Notes: a model not told the origin generated them from the letters alone. 33,137 nt of DNA from Candidatus Magasanikiibacteriota bacterium (GCA_943357105.1 CALRGC010000010.1:1-33137); one strand, 5' to 3'. Counted from the first letter of the stretch, positions 10,274-18,566 are shown. Numbers and translations are program-made.

Positions 10274-10906
10274 TTAATTAGCGGCCACTGTCAAAATAAT
10301 ATTTTGCGAATAATTTTGAATTACGGTATCGGTTGAGCGCACGGCTTTAAAAATTAAAGTGGTCTGATCGTTCACCGCCGGAGAAAAATTTGAAGACAAA
10401 ATTAATCCAGCTACAATCGCGCGATCATCGGCATAGGCAGAATGGTTTCCGGTCACTTTCAAACCATATTCTTCAGTGCTTCCCGATCCATCTACCGACC
10501 CGTCGCTTACCGAAATTAAAGAACTGCCGCTTATTGATGAAACAGACAATGTATATCCAGAATCGGAATCCGTATTAACGGTAGCAACCAAGCTACTGGT
10601 TACCAAAACATTGGCGGCTGGCTTACCAAAATCAACGGTATTAGAATCTAAACTTAAAGTTAAAGTTCCAATCTTCATTCCCTGATAACCGGCCTTCACT
10701 TCATAACTGGTACTGGTGGTATCGCCTATTGCAATTTCACTACCGACACTATCTTGTAAATTATTACTGGTACTGGTCGCCAAATCACCCCCATAATCCA
10801 AAGAATCGGAGTAGATATAATAATTAGTAGAAGACATCGCGGCCCAAGCAATGTTGGGTAGAGATATGACCAAAGAAATTGCCAATAATACTTTAATAAC
10901 GCGCAT
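10274..10906 (-). CDS. Small exported beta-rich protein (WxL-like position and layout, family unassigned)
   Basis: Signal peptide ending IAWAA; MSSTNYYIYSDSLDYGGDLATSTSNNLQDSVG; ends NYSQNIILTVAAN; stop lies 1 bp from the next start, so operon context. Confidence 0.65.
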   Translation of the reverse strand: MRVIKVLLAISLVISLPNIAWAAMSSTNYYIYSDSLDYGGDLATSTSNNLQDSVGSEIAIGDTTSTSYEVKAGYQGMKIGTLTLSLDSNTVDFGKPAANVLVTSSLVATVNTDSDSGYTLSVSSISGSSLISVSDGSVDGSGSTEEYGLKVTGNHSAYADDRAIVAGLILSSNFSPAVNDQTTLIFKAVRSTDTVIQNYSQNIILTVAAN

Positions 10907-10908
10907 AA

Positions 10909-13224
10909 CTATTTTTTCTTTTTTATCACACTAGCGCCAGAAGTGTCGTCAATTTGCGCCCCAACCAAACTCTGAATCTTTTTCAAAATATCTTGATTGT
11001 TTGGATTAAGATCACGCACTTTATTATAATATTGCAAAGCCGTATTTCGATCACCGTGCGTTTCATACCACAAACCCAAACTATAGATGGCGTTAGAATA
11101 GTTTGGTTGGGCCTGAATTATATTTAACCAAATTTTTTGAGCCAGATCGCGATCGCCTTGAGCATTGCGATTGTACAACAGGCGACCATAATTATATAAA
11201 ATTTCCGGATTAGCTTGTTTACTGTTAATTAATTTTTCGTAAATCGCCATTGCTTGGTCGTTTTTTTGAGTCTGTTCGTAAACATTGGCCAACCCCAAAT
11301 AAGCGCCATAATAATCTGCTTTCAGATCAACTGCCTTCTGATAATTTTTGGCCGCATCATCCCATTTGGCTTGAGCCACATAACTATTTCCCAAACGCCA
11401 ATAATGAACGGGATTAGTGGGCTCTAAAACAATAACTTGTTGCAAAGTTTTAATGGACCAATCTCTGGCGTCCGGTACTAGCGCGGCGGCATTTTCATAC
11501 ATTGTAACCAAATTTTCCCAAAGCACTACTGATTGCGGAGACAGGTCCGTAGCCAACTTCGCTTCATTCACCGCTTTGGCCATCAGATCGCTCACTGATT
11601 GCACATCCGGTTTAGTCACTTTTGTTTTCTCCACCGCTTGATTTAAATAAATTTGCGCCAAGGCCGCGTGATAGGTGTCGGAATTTGCGTGTTTATCGAT
11701 AGCGTCTTTAATATAATCCTCGGCCTTATGGAGATCGGCAGAACGCAAAGATTGCGCGTAAGCAATTTCTCCCCAATATAGACGGGCGCCAAAAACGCTG
11801 ATCATTACCAAAGCGGTAGTCGCCACGATCATACCAAAAGAAAAAGACAAATTGTATTGAGGAGTATCCTCCATTGTCCAACTATACTCACTCACAAAAT
11901 GACGGTGATAAAAAGCCAAGCCACAGATACTCAGAGCCAAAAATAAAAACCATAACATCCAAATAACCTGATTATAAAATAAAAATAAAGAGCCACCGCT
12001 TAATATTAATAAAGCAATTACCACTAAAAAAATTTCAAATAATAGATCTTTTTTCTTAGCGTGACCGGTCTTTATTAAATCAGCCGCGCGCATCTTATTC
12101 CAAGCGGTAAGCGCGTGACCTAAAAATAACAAAATTAAAAACACGAAAGCTATCGGTAAAAACAGACCGTTTTCGGCTATCAAACCAAGCGCCGTACTAT
12201 ATGGCTGAGAAAAGCGCAGCGACCAGGCGACACTATCACTATTAAAAGCAGTATCTCGAAATTTGGAAAAGTCCACTCCAAAAGAAGTCGCGCCACTGCC
12301 AAGCAAAAAAGGTTTTATTCCGGACAACAAAGTATCATAAGTTACTGACCAGGATGATTTAAAACCAAGGGCTACCTCAGTGGGCGCGGTAACCTGTAAA
12401 TTTTTTGGTACTCCAAAGATGATGAAAATAATAGTCAGAACCAAAAAAGCAAACAAAGCCGACAACCACGGTAAACGGGCTTCACGCAAAAAATTAATTC
12501 CCAGCAACAACATCAATACTAAAGACGCCAATAAAATCCACCACAAAATTTTAAAATTTAGCATGAATAAGATAGAAAACGCCAACATGCCAATAAAAAA
12601 ATAAGTTATTGATCGGCCCATATTCAAATCTTTTCTAATCAATTGACCAAAAGACAAAATAAAGATCATTATTACCCAAAGGCCAAATAAACTATTGAGA
12701 ATATCAACGGTATTCAAACCTACTCCAAACCAACTATCTAAAAATTTAACTCTCACCACTGATTTAAGAATAAAAAACACCATTGATAAAAATCCGCTAG
12801 CCAAAAAGATATCAACCAAACCGCGCCAGGATTTCTCGGTATGAACTGAGTTAATAACTATATAATAAAATACTATGCCGAAAAATAAGGAAATATAGCT
12901 CAAAGAAAAAAAGTCCGCTCTTCCAAAAAAACTATCATATGGATTACTGGAAAATACCGCCGACAAAAGACCGACTATCAAAATCATCAATAATGGTTTG
13001 TCTAAAATTGATCTACTAAAAATAAATTTTTTAGTTAAAACAAATTTTATTACTAATAAAATTAAACTGATCAAAATCAAACCACCAAATACATACTGTT
13101 TTGGTATGATATAAAAATTATTTAAATTTTTATCCAAAAAAAGCGGTACCAAAAAAATATTTAAGGCCAAAAAAAAGTAAGAAAATGAGTCTAATAACTT
13201 AGTCACCCGAGATTGAACTAACAT
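10909..13224 (-). CDS. O-antigen ligase/polymerase-like multi-TM protein with C-terminal TPR repeats
   Basis: About 10+ hydrophobic TM segments, FSSNPYDSFFGRADFFSLSY loop, then TPR units (VHYWRLGNSYVAQAKWDDAAKNYQKAVDLKADYYGAYLGLANVYEQTQKNDQA). Confidence 0.85.
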   Translation of the reverse strand: MLVQSRVTKLLDSFSYFFLALNIFLVPLFLDKNLNNFYIIPKQYVFGGLILISLILLVIKFVLTKKFIFSRSILDKPLLMILIVGLLSAVFSSNPYDSFFGRADFFSLSYISLFFGIVFYYIVINSVHTEKSWRGLVDIFLASGFLSMVFFILKSVVRVKFLDSWFGVGLNTVDILNSLFGLWVIMIFILSFGQLIRKDLNMGRSITYFFIGMLAFSILFMLNFKILWWILLASLVLMLLLGINFLREARLPWLSALFAFLVLTIIFIIFGVPKNLQVTAPTEVALGFKSSWSVTYDTLLSGIKPFLLGSGATSFGVDFSKFRDTAFNSDSVAWSLRFSQPYSTALGLIAENGLFLPIAFVFLILLFLGHALTAWNKMRAADLIKTGHAKKKDLLFEIFLVVIALLILSGGSLFLFYNQVIWMLWFLFLALSICGLAFYHRHFVSEYSWTMEDTPQYNLSFSFGMIVATTALVMISVFGARLYWGEIAYAQSLRSADLHKAEDYIKDAIDKHANSDTYHAALAQIYLNQAVEKTKVTKPDVQSVSDLMAKAVNEAKLATDLSPQSVVLWENLVTMYENAAALVPDARDWSIKTLQQVIVLEPTNPVHYWRLGNSYVAQAKWDDAAKNYQKAVDLKADYYGAYLGLANVYEQTQKNDQAMAIYEKLINSKQANPEILYNYGRLLYNRNAQGDRDLAQKIWLNIIQAQPNYSNAIYSLGLWYETHGDRNTALQYYNKVRDLNPNNQDILKKIQSLVGAQIDDTSGASVIKKKK

Positions 13225-13263
13225 AAAAAATAATATTGTAAAAAATATCTTTCAACATTTAAT

Positions 13264-13272
13264 ATTATACCA
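13264..13272 (-). promoter_or_regulatory. Extended -10 promoter element upstream of the surface operon
   Basis: Minus-strand TGGTATAAT about 40 bp upstream of the 13224 start; the -35 is not well matched. Confidence 0.5.
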
Positions 13273-13347
13273 TATACAAGTTAATTTTGGTATGTGAATA
13301 AAAACAAAAATTTGATCTTATTTTTATAAGTTATAAACATCTATTTA

Positions 13348-13363
13348 TGTTTTATGTGAAACA
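13348..13363 (+). promoter_or_regulatory. parS-like site 1 (TGTTTTATGTGAAACA)
   Basis: Two differences from the canonical parS TGTTTCACGTGAAACA; keeps an intact GTGAAACA half-site. Confidence 0.4.
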
Positions 13364-13628
13364 TTTTTTGTAAATTAAAAATCACCCTAATTAATAAGAG
13401 TAATTTTGAATTTATATTTTTTATTATAAGATAGAAAAAGTCCATCATTCAGCTGTTGCATACCCACCAGATGAGCTTCAGTAACCAGATATATACTAGG
13501 TTAGCACACGAACTACCTTTGTAGTATAACTTGTTGACTTAATAAAAATCCGATGAATGAAAAAGTTTGCCCAGCAAGCTTACCATGTCAATTATTATGT
13601 ATTCTAATATTTTGACGGTTGTAAATAT

Positions 13629-13644
13629 TGTTTCACGTTAAACT
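13629..13644 (+). promoter_or_regulatory. parS-like site 2 (TGTTTCACGTTAAACT)
   Basis: Two differences from the canonical parS TGTTTCACGTGAAACA. Confidence 0.5.
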
Positions 13645-13719
13645 TTTTAAACTTAAAAAAAGACCAGAAAATGGCTTTTTTAGACAAAAATCCAACAATT
13701 TAAGGCAACTTATTTAAAT

Positions 13720-13735
13720 TGTTTCACGTTAAACA
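13720..13735 (+). promoter_or_regulatory. parS-like site 3 (TGTTTCACGTTAAACA)
   Basis: One difference from the canonical parS TGTTTCACGTGAAACA. Confidence 0.6.
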
Positions 13736-13850
13736 ACCAAAAAAGATATAAAAATGGCTATTAAAGTACCTTAAAATACAAAATTTGTATACACTAGTCT
13801 ATACAAACACACTTTTTAACCAAGTTATCCTCTTTTTCATCCCCAAATAA

Positions 13851-13874
13851 AAAATAGAGCTTTGGCTCTATTTT
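13851..13874 (-). terminator. Terminator downstream of the tRNA-Arg/tRNA-Ala pair
   Basis: AAAATAGAGC-TTTG-GCTCTATTTT, a perfect 10-bp stem; minus-strand read is followed by TTATTTG. Confidence 0.7.
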
Positions 13875-13894
13875 CACTATAAACCTGTTTTTTG

Positions 13895-13967
13895 TGGACC
13901 TGAGGGGAGTTGAACCCCTTACCTCAGCAATGCGAATGCTGCGCTCTACCAAATGAGCTACAGGCCC
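13895..13967 (-). tRNA. tRNA-Ala (anticodon CGC), CCA not encoded
   Basis: Reverse complement GGGCCTGTAGCTCATTTGGTAGAGCGCAGCATTCGCATTGCTGAGGTAAGGGGTTCAACTCCCCTCAGGTCCA; anticodon loop TTCGCAT. Confidence 0.95.
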
Positions 13968-13976
13968 CAGTCTATG

Positions 13977-14048
13977 TGCCCCCAGCATGAATCGAACACA
14001 CATTTTGCCCTTAGGACGGGCCTGTTCTATCCATTGAACTATGGGGGC
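13977..14048 (-). tRNA. tRNA-Arg (anticodon CCT), CCA not encoded
   Basis: Reverse complement GCCCCCATAGTTCAATGGATAGAACAGGCCCGTCCTAAGGGCAAAATGTGTGTTCGATTCATGCTGGGGGCA; anticodon CCT. Confidence 0.94.
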
Positions 14049-14099
14049 GGATCAATAACAGCCTTATTCTACAGTGTTTTCTGGCTTTTGGCAAGGATA

Positions 14100-14128
14100 A
14101 TGACAAACTATTATAATAATGCTACTAT
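14100..14128 (+). promoter_or_regulatory. Candidate sigma70-type promoter for rmuC
   Basis: ATGACA-N17-TACTAT about 20 bp upstream of the ATG at 14149. Confidence 0.5.
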
Positions 14129-14148
14129 ACCACCACTAAATAAATGCT

Positions 14149-15222
14149 ATGGCCAATATTATCTTAATCATTATCTCCTCCGGCTTATTTATTATCTTGT
14201 TATTTCTATATAACAAACTTAAAGAGCTGCAAAAACCTAAAGACGATAACAATTCCTTCGTATTATTGCAGAATCAAATTCAAGACCTTGGCCGCCAAAT
14301 GGAAAAAAAGATTGGCGACACCCACAACGCGATGAATCTCAACCAAACCAACATGCATCAAGCTATTCAAGGGCAATTTGGTCAAAGCGCTAAAATAATT
14401 AGCGAGGTAACCGAAAAACTTACCAAGCTGGATGAGACTAATAAACAAATAATGGGTTTTGCCGATCAGCTCCAAGACCTGGAAAATATTTTACAAAATC
14501 CCAAGCACCGTGGCATTCTAGGGGAGTACTATCTGGAAAATGTTTTAAAAAATGTTTTGCCGCCGGGTAGCTATCAGATGCAATACAAATTTGAAAATGG
14601 CGATATTGTGGATGCAGTGGTTTTTGTTAAAGATAAAGTCATACCAATTGACTCCAAATTCAGTTTGGAAAATTACAATCGCGCCGTGAGTGAAAAAGAT
14701 CCAGAACGCAAGTTAGAGTTAGAGGGTTTCTTTAAAGCCGACCTCAAAAATAGAATTAACGAAACCAGTAAATATATTAAACCAAAAGAAGGCACTATGG
14801 ATTTCGCGTTTATGTTCATCCCTTCTGAAGGAATATACTATGATCTATTGGTGAATCAGGTTGGCACTCTCAAAACCAACACTCAAGATCTGATTGAATA
14901 CGCTTTCAAAGAAAAACATGTGGTGATTGTTTCACCCACTTCTTTTCTGGCTTATCTCCAAACTGTCCTACAGGGACTGCGCGCGATGCAGATAGAAGAG
15001 TCGGCCAAAGAAATTCGCCAACGAGTAGAGGAGCTTAGCAAACATATGCTGGCCTATGATGAATATTTGAAAAGACTTGGCGCCAATTTAGGCACCACCG
15101 TAAACAGTTACAACACTGCCTACAAAGAATTTAATAAAATTGATAAAGACGTTGTCCGTATTGTCGGCACCGAAAAACAAATTGAGCCATCATACTTAGA
15201 AAAACCAAACTTAGAAGAATAA
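14149..15222 (+). CDS. rmuC: DNA recombination protein RmuC
   Basis: N-terminal TM, coiled coil, then core NPKHRGILGEYYLENVLKNVLPPGSYQMQYKFENGDIVDAVVFVKDKVIPIDSKFSLENY ... FMFIPSEGIYYDLL ... VIVSPTSFLAYLQTVLQGLRAM. Confidence 0.95.
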   Translation: MANIILIIISSGLFIILLFLYNKLKELQKPKDDNNSFVLLQNQIQDLGRQMEKKIGDTHNAMNLNQTNMHQAIQGQFGQSAKIISEVTEKLTKLDETNKQIMGFADQLQDLENILQNPKHRGILGEYYLENVLKNVLPPGSYQMQYKFENGDIVDAVVFVKDKVIPIDSKFSLENYNRAVSEKDPERKLELEGFFKADLKNRINETSKYIKPKEGTMDFAFMFIPSEGIYYDLLVNQVGTLKTNTQDLIEYAFKEKHVVIVSPTSFLAYLQTVLQGLRAMQIEESAKEIRQRVEELSKHMLAYDEYLKRLGANLGTTVNSYNTAYKEFNKIDKDVVRIVGTEKQIEPSYLEKPNLEE

Positions 15223-15401
15223 ACAAATAAAAAACGCATAATTTTTACCACATAAAAGTGAGCCCCTAATTGGCGTAAGTAAATTTGAGTGGTGCCTCTC
15301 ACGAGGCAACGGCTCTACCCTTAGAGCCGTAACGAAAATTTATAGCCAATTATGCGAACTTTTATCAGGTAAAAATTATGCGTTTTTTATTTGTTTATTC
15401 T
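15216..15401. repeat. 186-bp element bounded by perfect 34-bp inverted repeats with nested stems and two apical hairpins
   Basis: Arms AGAATAAACAAATAAAAAACGCATAATTTTTACC (15216-15249) and its exact reverse complement (15368-15401). Internal nested pairs ATAAAAGT/ACTTTTAT, TAATTGGC/GCCAATTA, TAAATTT/AAATTTA. Hairpins TGCCTC-TCAC-GAGGCA and ACGGCTCTA-CCCT-TAGAGCCGT. Confidence 0.95.
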
Positions 15402-15418
15402 GAAAAAATTAAACTGAT

Positions 15419-16123
15419 TTATTTAATTTCAATAGATTTAATCACAGTAGGCGTCACCGGCGTAGAAGCCTCACCAAACATCCCTGGCTTTACTTCACTT
15501 TCCGCAATTTTATCCACTGTATTCATCCCGCTGGTCACTTTTCCAAAAATTACATAATTATGCGGCAAAGGATAGTCGGCGTGCATTACAAAAAACTGAC
15601 TGCCATTGGTATTTGGACCAGAATTAGCCATCGCCACGGTACCACGAGTATACTCGCCATCAAATTTTTCATCATCAAATTTATACCCAGGGCCACCGGT
15701 GCCATTGCCCAATGGATCGCCTCCCTGAATCATAAAACCCTTGATAACTCGATGAAATATCGTTTTATCATAAAATCCTTTGCGGGCCAAAGTGACAAAA
15801 TTTTCTACTGTCTTTGGCGTCTGACCTAAATTAAAAGTGATGGTAAAATCACCACTGCTAGTATGAACTTCGGCCAAATATTGTTTCTTAGGATCAAAAT
15901 TATCCATAGAATTTTTCTTATTTAAATTATTAGTTGATTTAGCACTACTAGTGGCGACCGCCTTAGTAGTGGTAGTTTCTAACATACTACCAGTAGTAGT
16001 AGCATAATTCAATACCTCAATTGGAGCTGATTTAGTTGGCGAGGGCGCTTCTATTTTTGTTCCACATCCTGACAAAAATGGAATTAATAAAAGTAAAAAT
16101 ATTATCAACGATATCTTCTTCAT
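15419..16123 (-). CDS. Cyclophilin-type peptidyl-prolyl cis-trans isomerase, lipoprotein
   Basis: Lipobox LSGC; FHRVIKGFMIQGGDPLGNGTGGPGYKFDDE; MANSGPNTNGSQFFV. Confidence 0.96.
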   Translation of the reverse strand: MKKISLIIFLLLLIPFLSGCGTKIEAPSPTKSAPIEVLNYATTTGSMLETTTTKAVATSSAKSTNNLNKKNSMDNFDPKKQYLAEVHTSSGDFTITFNLGQTPKTVENFVTLARKGFYDKTIFHRVIKGFMIQGGDPLGNGTGGPGYKFDDEKFDGEYTRGTVAMANSGPNTNGSQFFVMHADYPLPHNYVIFGKVTSGMNTVDKIAESEVKPGMFGEASTPVTPTVIKSIEIK

Positions 16124-16135
16124 AATAAAAATAAA

Positions 16136-16687
16136 TTAATTAATATTTTTTAATTGTTTTCTTAAAATTTTCCAACCGGGCACAGTGCGCGCAACCAATT
16201 TCCAAAAATTCCGTCCGTGATTCATCTCTGACAAATGACACAATTCATGCGCCACAATATATTCGGCCAGCTCATCGGATAAGTATATCATTTTGTAGTT
16301 AAAATTCAAATTTCCTTGCTTGGAGCAACTACCCCAGCGAGTGTTCATATTTTTTATCGTCACTTTGGCATGCTTGAAACAATAAAAGACATTGAGCTTG
16401 GAAATCTTCTCACGCGCCAAACGCAAAGCCCGACTTTTATTAATTAAAAAATCTTTGTGACTCGACGGAAAAATACTTTTAGCGGCCTTTTCTTTATGTT
16501 GTTTTAATTTCTCCAAAATCCATTCTCCGTTATGGATTAAAAACTTCTCACCTTGCTTGGCGGAGACAAAAAATGGCGCTGTGACTGTAATTTTTCCATC
16601 TCTTTTGATTGAGATACGCAAAGATCGCGAGCGGCGCACACGCTTAAAAATATAATCTATATTTTGATCATTAATAACGACCCGCAC
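16136..16687 (-). CDS. YgjP-like (DUF45) metallopeptidase; GTG start
   Basis: NTRWGSCSKQGNLNFNYKMIYLSDELAEYIVAHELCHLSEMNHGRNFWKLV (HELCH zinc motif). Confidence 0.93.
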   Translation of the reverse strand: MRVVINDQNIDYIFKRVRRSRSLRISIKRDGKITVTAPFFVSAKQGEKFLIHNGEWILEKLKQHKEKAAKSIFPSSHKDFLINKSRALRLAREKISKLNVFYCFKHAKVTIKNMNTRWGSCSKQGNLNFNYKMIYLSDELAEYIVAHELCHLSEMNHGRNFWKLVARTVPGWKILRKQLKNIN

Positions 16688-16690
16688 AAA

Positions 16691-17581
16691 CTAAGTCAAT
16701 AAAATTAACCCAACCATGATTAACAAAAAGGCCAAAAATTTAATAGTTAAATTCTTCTTATCCAATGATTCAGCAATAAATCCAGGAAATATTTTGGCGG
16801 CCAAAAGCGCTAAGAAGAAAACAAATAAAACTTGGAAACCTTCAAAGGAATATACCAACGCCCCTGGTTTTAAAGATAGCACCCATTGATTAAATAATGT
16901 CCCAATATTACTGATAATCACCACGACCAAAAATAACAAAAAGAAATTTTTTGAACCGGATTTCACCGTGGCCATCAAATCTTTACTGACACCATTTTTA
17001 AATAAACAGACCAACACCATCAGCGCGTTAAATAAAGTTACCCAGAAAAAAATTGAGTAAAAGCTCAATTCTCTGGATAAAAAACGGATCACGACCGCGT
17101 AAGCCGCGTAAAAAATACAGGCTAAAATCATCAACCAAAAAGCTTTGGATAATCTAAAAGTGGACTGGTCGCTTTTGATGGAAGCCAGTACGGCGCCGCT
17201 AATCAAAAATATCATGGCAATAAATTCATGGATAGAAATTTTATCGCCAATTAAAAACCAAGCAATGATCAGATTAAAAATTGGAATAGTATTCCACAGA
17301 ATATTCAAACGAGTCACTTCTTCTATCTCCATGGCTTTAATATATGGCAGACTGCCCAGAGTATAGAGCACGCTGGCCAACAGTAACCCACCAATCGACC
17401 AGACAGTTGGCACAAAAATATACCGCTGAGGAATAAAAGGAACTGTCACTATGCTCAGTATCATTATTAAAATCAAAAAAACATACGGATTTTTTACTCG
17501 CGATCCAATCACTATTTTTGTATAAACATTTTCTACCGCCCAAGAAAAATGCGAAGCCAATACCAGAAATATCCAGGACAT
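16691..17581 (-). CDS. EamA/DMT-superfamily transporter
   Basis: About 10 TM segments; LNILWNTIPIFNLIIAWFLIGDKISIHEFIAMIFLISGAVL. Confidence 0.85.
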   Translation of the reverse strand: MSWIFLVLASHFSWAVENVYTKIVIGSRVKNPYVFLILIMILSIVTVPFIPQRYIFVPTVWSIGGLLLASVLYTLGSLPYIKAMEIEEVTRLNILWNTIPIFNLIIAWFLIGDKISIHEFIAMIFLISGAVLASIKSDQSTFRLSKAFWLMILACIFYAAYAVVIRFLSRELSFYSIFFWVTLFNALMVLVCLFKNGVSKDLMATVKSGSKNFFLLFLVVVIISNIGTLFNQWVLSLKPGALVYSFEGFQVLFVFFLALLAAKIFPGFIAESLDKKNLTIKFLAFLLIMVGLILLT

Positions 17582-17592
17582 AAAAAGCTATT

Positions 17593-18033
17593 TTATTTTT
17601 TGAGCGGATGCAGATGGGCGGCGATACCAATAGAAGCGGCGATAATCGCCATATTTTTGATAATATATTGTCCCTCCAAGGTTGGCACCAAAAAGTGCGA
17701 CCAGGTTTGAGAGGGCAAAAAAAACAAAGGCATCATGGTGGTCAACATATGGGCCAAAAGCATTGGTATGACCAATCTTTCCATACCTTTAATGAGAAAC
17801 AATAATCCGATAATCATTTCAAAAACACCAAACCACGCCACAAAACTATTGGGATTAAAAAATCCAATAGTTTGCGCCAATAAATCTTTTACCAATTCCG
17901 AAGCCGGACTATATCCCAAAACTTTCAAAATACCAAACCAAAAAAATACTACGAAGATAGACAAACGGGCCAACGGCACGGAAATATTTTTGGCGAATTT
18001 AATAAATTCAATATCAATTTGACGCAAAGTCAT
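17593..18033 (-). CDS. DoxX/DUF417-like small membrane protein
   Basis: Four hydrophobic segments; FFWFGILKVLGYSPASELVKDLL, FGVFEMIIGLLFLIKG. Confidence 0.65.
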   Translation of the reverse strand: MTLRQIDIEFIKFAKNISVPLARLSIFVVFFWFGILKVLGYSPASELVKDLLAQTIGFFNPNSFVAWFGVFEMIIGLLFLIKGMERLVIPMLLAHMLTTMMPLFFLPSQTWSHFLVPTLEGQYIIKNMAIIAASIGIAAHLHPLKK

Positions 18034-18075
18034 AGAGAAAAATTTTTAAATTAATCCAGGCTATTATATAACAAA

Positions 18076-18098
18076 AATCGCCCTTTGGATAGGCGATT
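18076..18098 (-). terminator. Terminator of the 18099-18566 gene
   Basis: Minus-strand AATCGCC-TATCCAAAG-GGCGATT followed by TTTTGTT, just after the stop codon. Confidence 0.65.
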
Positions 18099-18566
18099 CT
18101 AACACGCGAGTTTAAAATAACCAAAAGTAAATGGCAGACCGGGAATTATCCGCACATGGACTTTGCCCAGATATTCATTTGGACCAACCTGTACAATCTC
18201 ATCCAGAATAGCGCGGAGCCAAAAAGGATTACTCTGAATATTATAATCAATTTTAAGAACTGCCAAATTTTTGTCACGCAGACCACTGCCATAAGCAGTG
18301 ACAAAAGAATAGCGTTCCGCTTGTCCGCCTTTGCGATCATCAAAAATATTTATACCGGAATGATTAACGGCATCAAATTTTTTCCCAAGCCAAGAAACTT
18401 TGTGTCCAGGCACACTACCTTTATACAGCCCTTCTGGTGCCGGATTGGGCGACTGACCTTGCACAAATATTTTTTGATCGGCTGAATGTTCTATTTGCCA
18501 AGTTCTTATTACCGCCAATAATATGAAAATTAATAGGGTGACAAACAACAATTTAAAAAATAACAT
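18099..18566 (-). CDS. Membrane-anchored hypothetical protein
   Basis: N-terminal TM (FKLLFVTLLIFILLAVIRTW), then a soluble domain; no recognised family. Confidence 0.7.
   Translation of the reverse strand: MLFFKLLFVTLLIFILLAVIRTWQIEHSADQKIFVQGQSPNPAPEGLYKGSVPGHKVSWLGKKFDAVNHSGINIFDDRKGGQAERYSFVTAYGSGLRDKNLAVLKIDYNIQSNPFWLRAILDEIVQVGPNEYLGKVHVRIIPGLPFTFGYFKLAC

Noticed and set aside
13225-13850. Full replication origin (oriC) call
   Set aside because: No convincing DnaA-box cluster, no dnaA/dnaN nearby and no clear strand-bias switch around this point; only the parS-like sites support it.
13794-14003. 69-aa minus-strand ORF (GPVAHLVERSIRIAEVRGSTPLRSTK)
   Set aside because: It is a translation through tRNA-Ala(CGC) and tRNA-Arg; this peptide pattern is a classic tRNA-derived false ORF.
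13953-14213. 86-aa plus-strand ORF
   Set aside because: It covers two tRNAs antisense and overlaps the rmuC start; no protein features.
14928-14943. Additional parS-like site inside rmuC (TGTTTCACCCACTTCT)
   Set aside because: Only the left half-site matches; the right half is unrelated, so likely chance within the coding sequence.
15216-15401. Integron attC recombination site
   Set aside because: The ends (AGAATAAAC...GTTTATTCT) do not fit the RYYYAAC/GTTRRRY core arrangement, and there is no integrase or cassette array.
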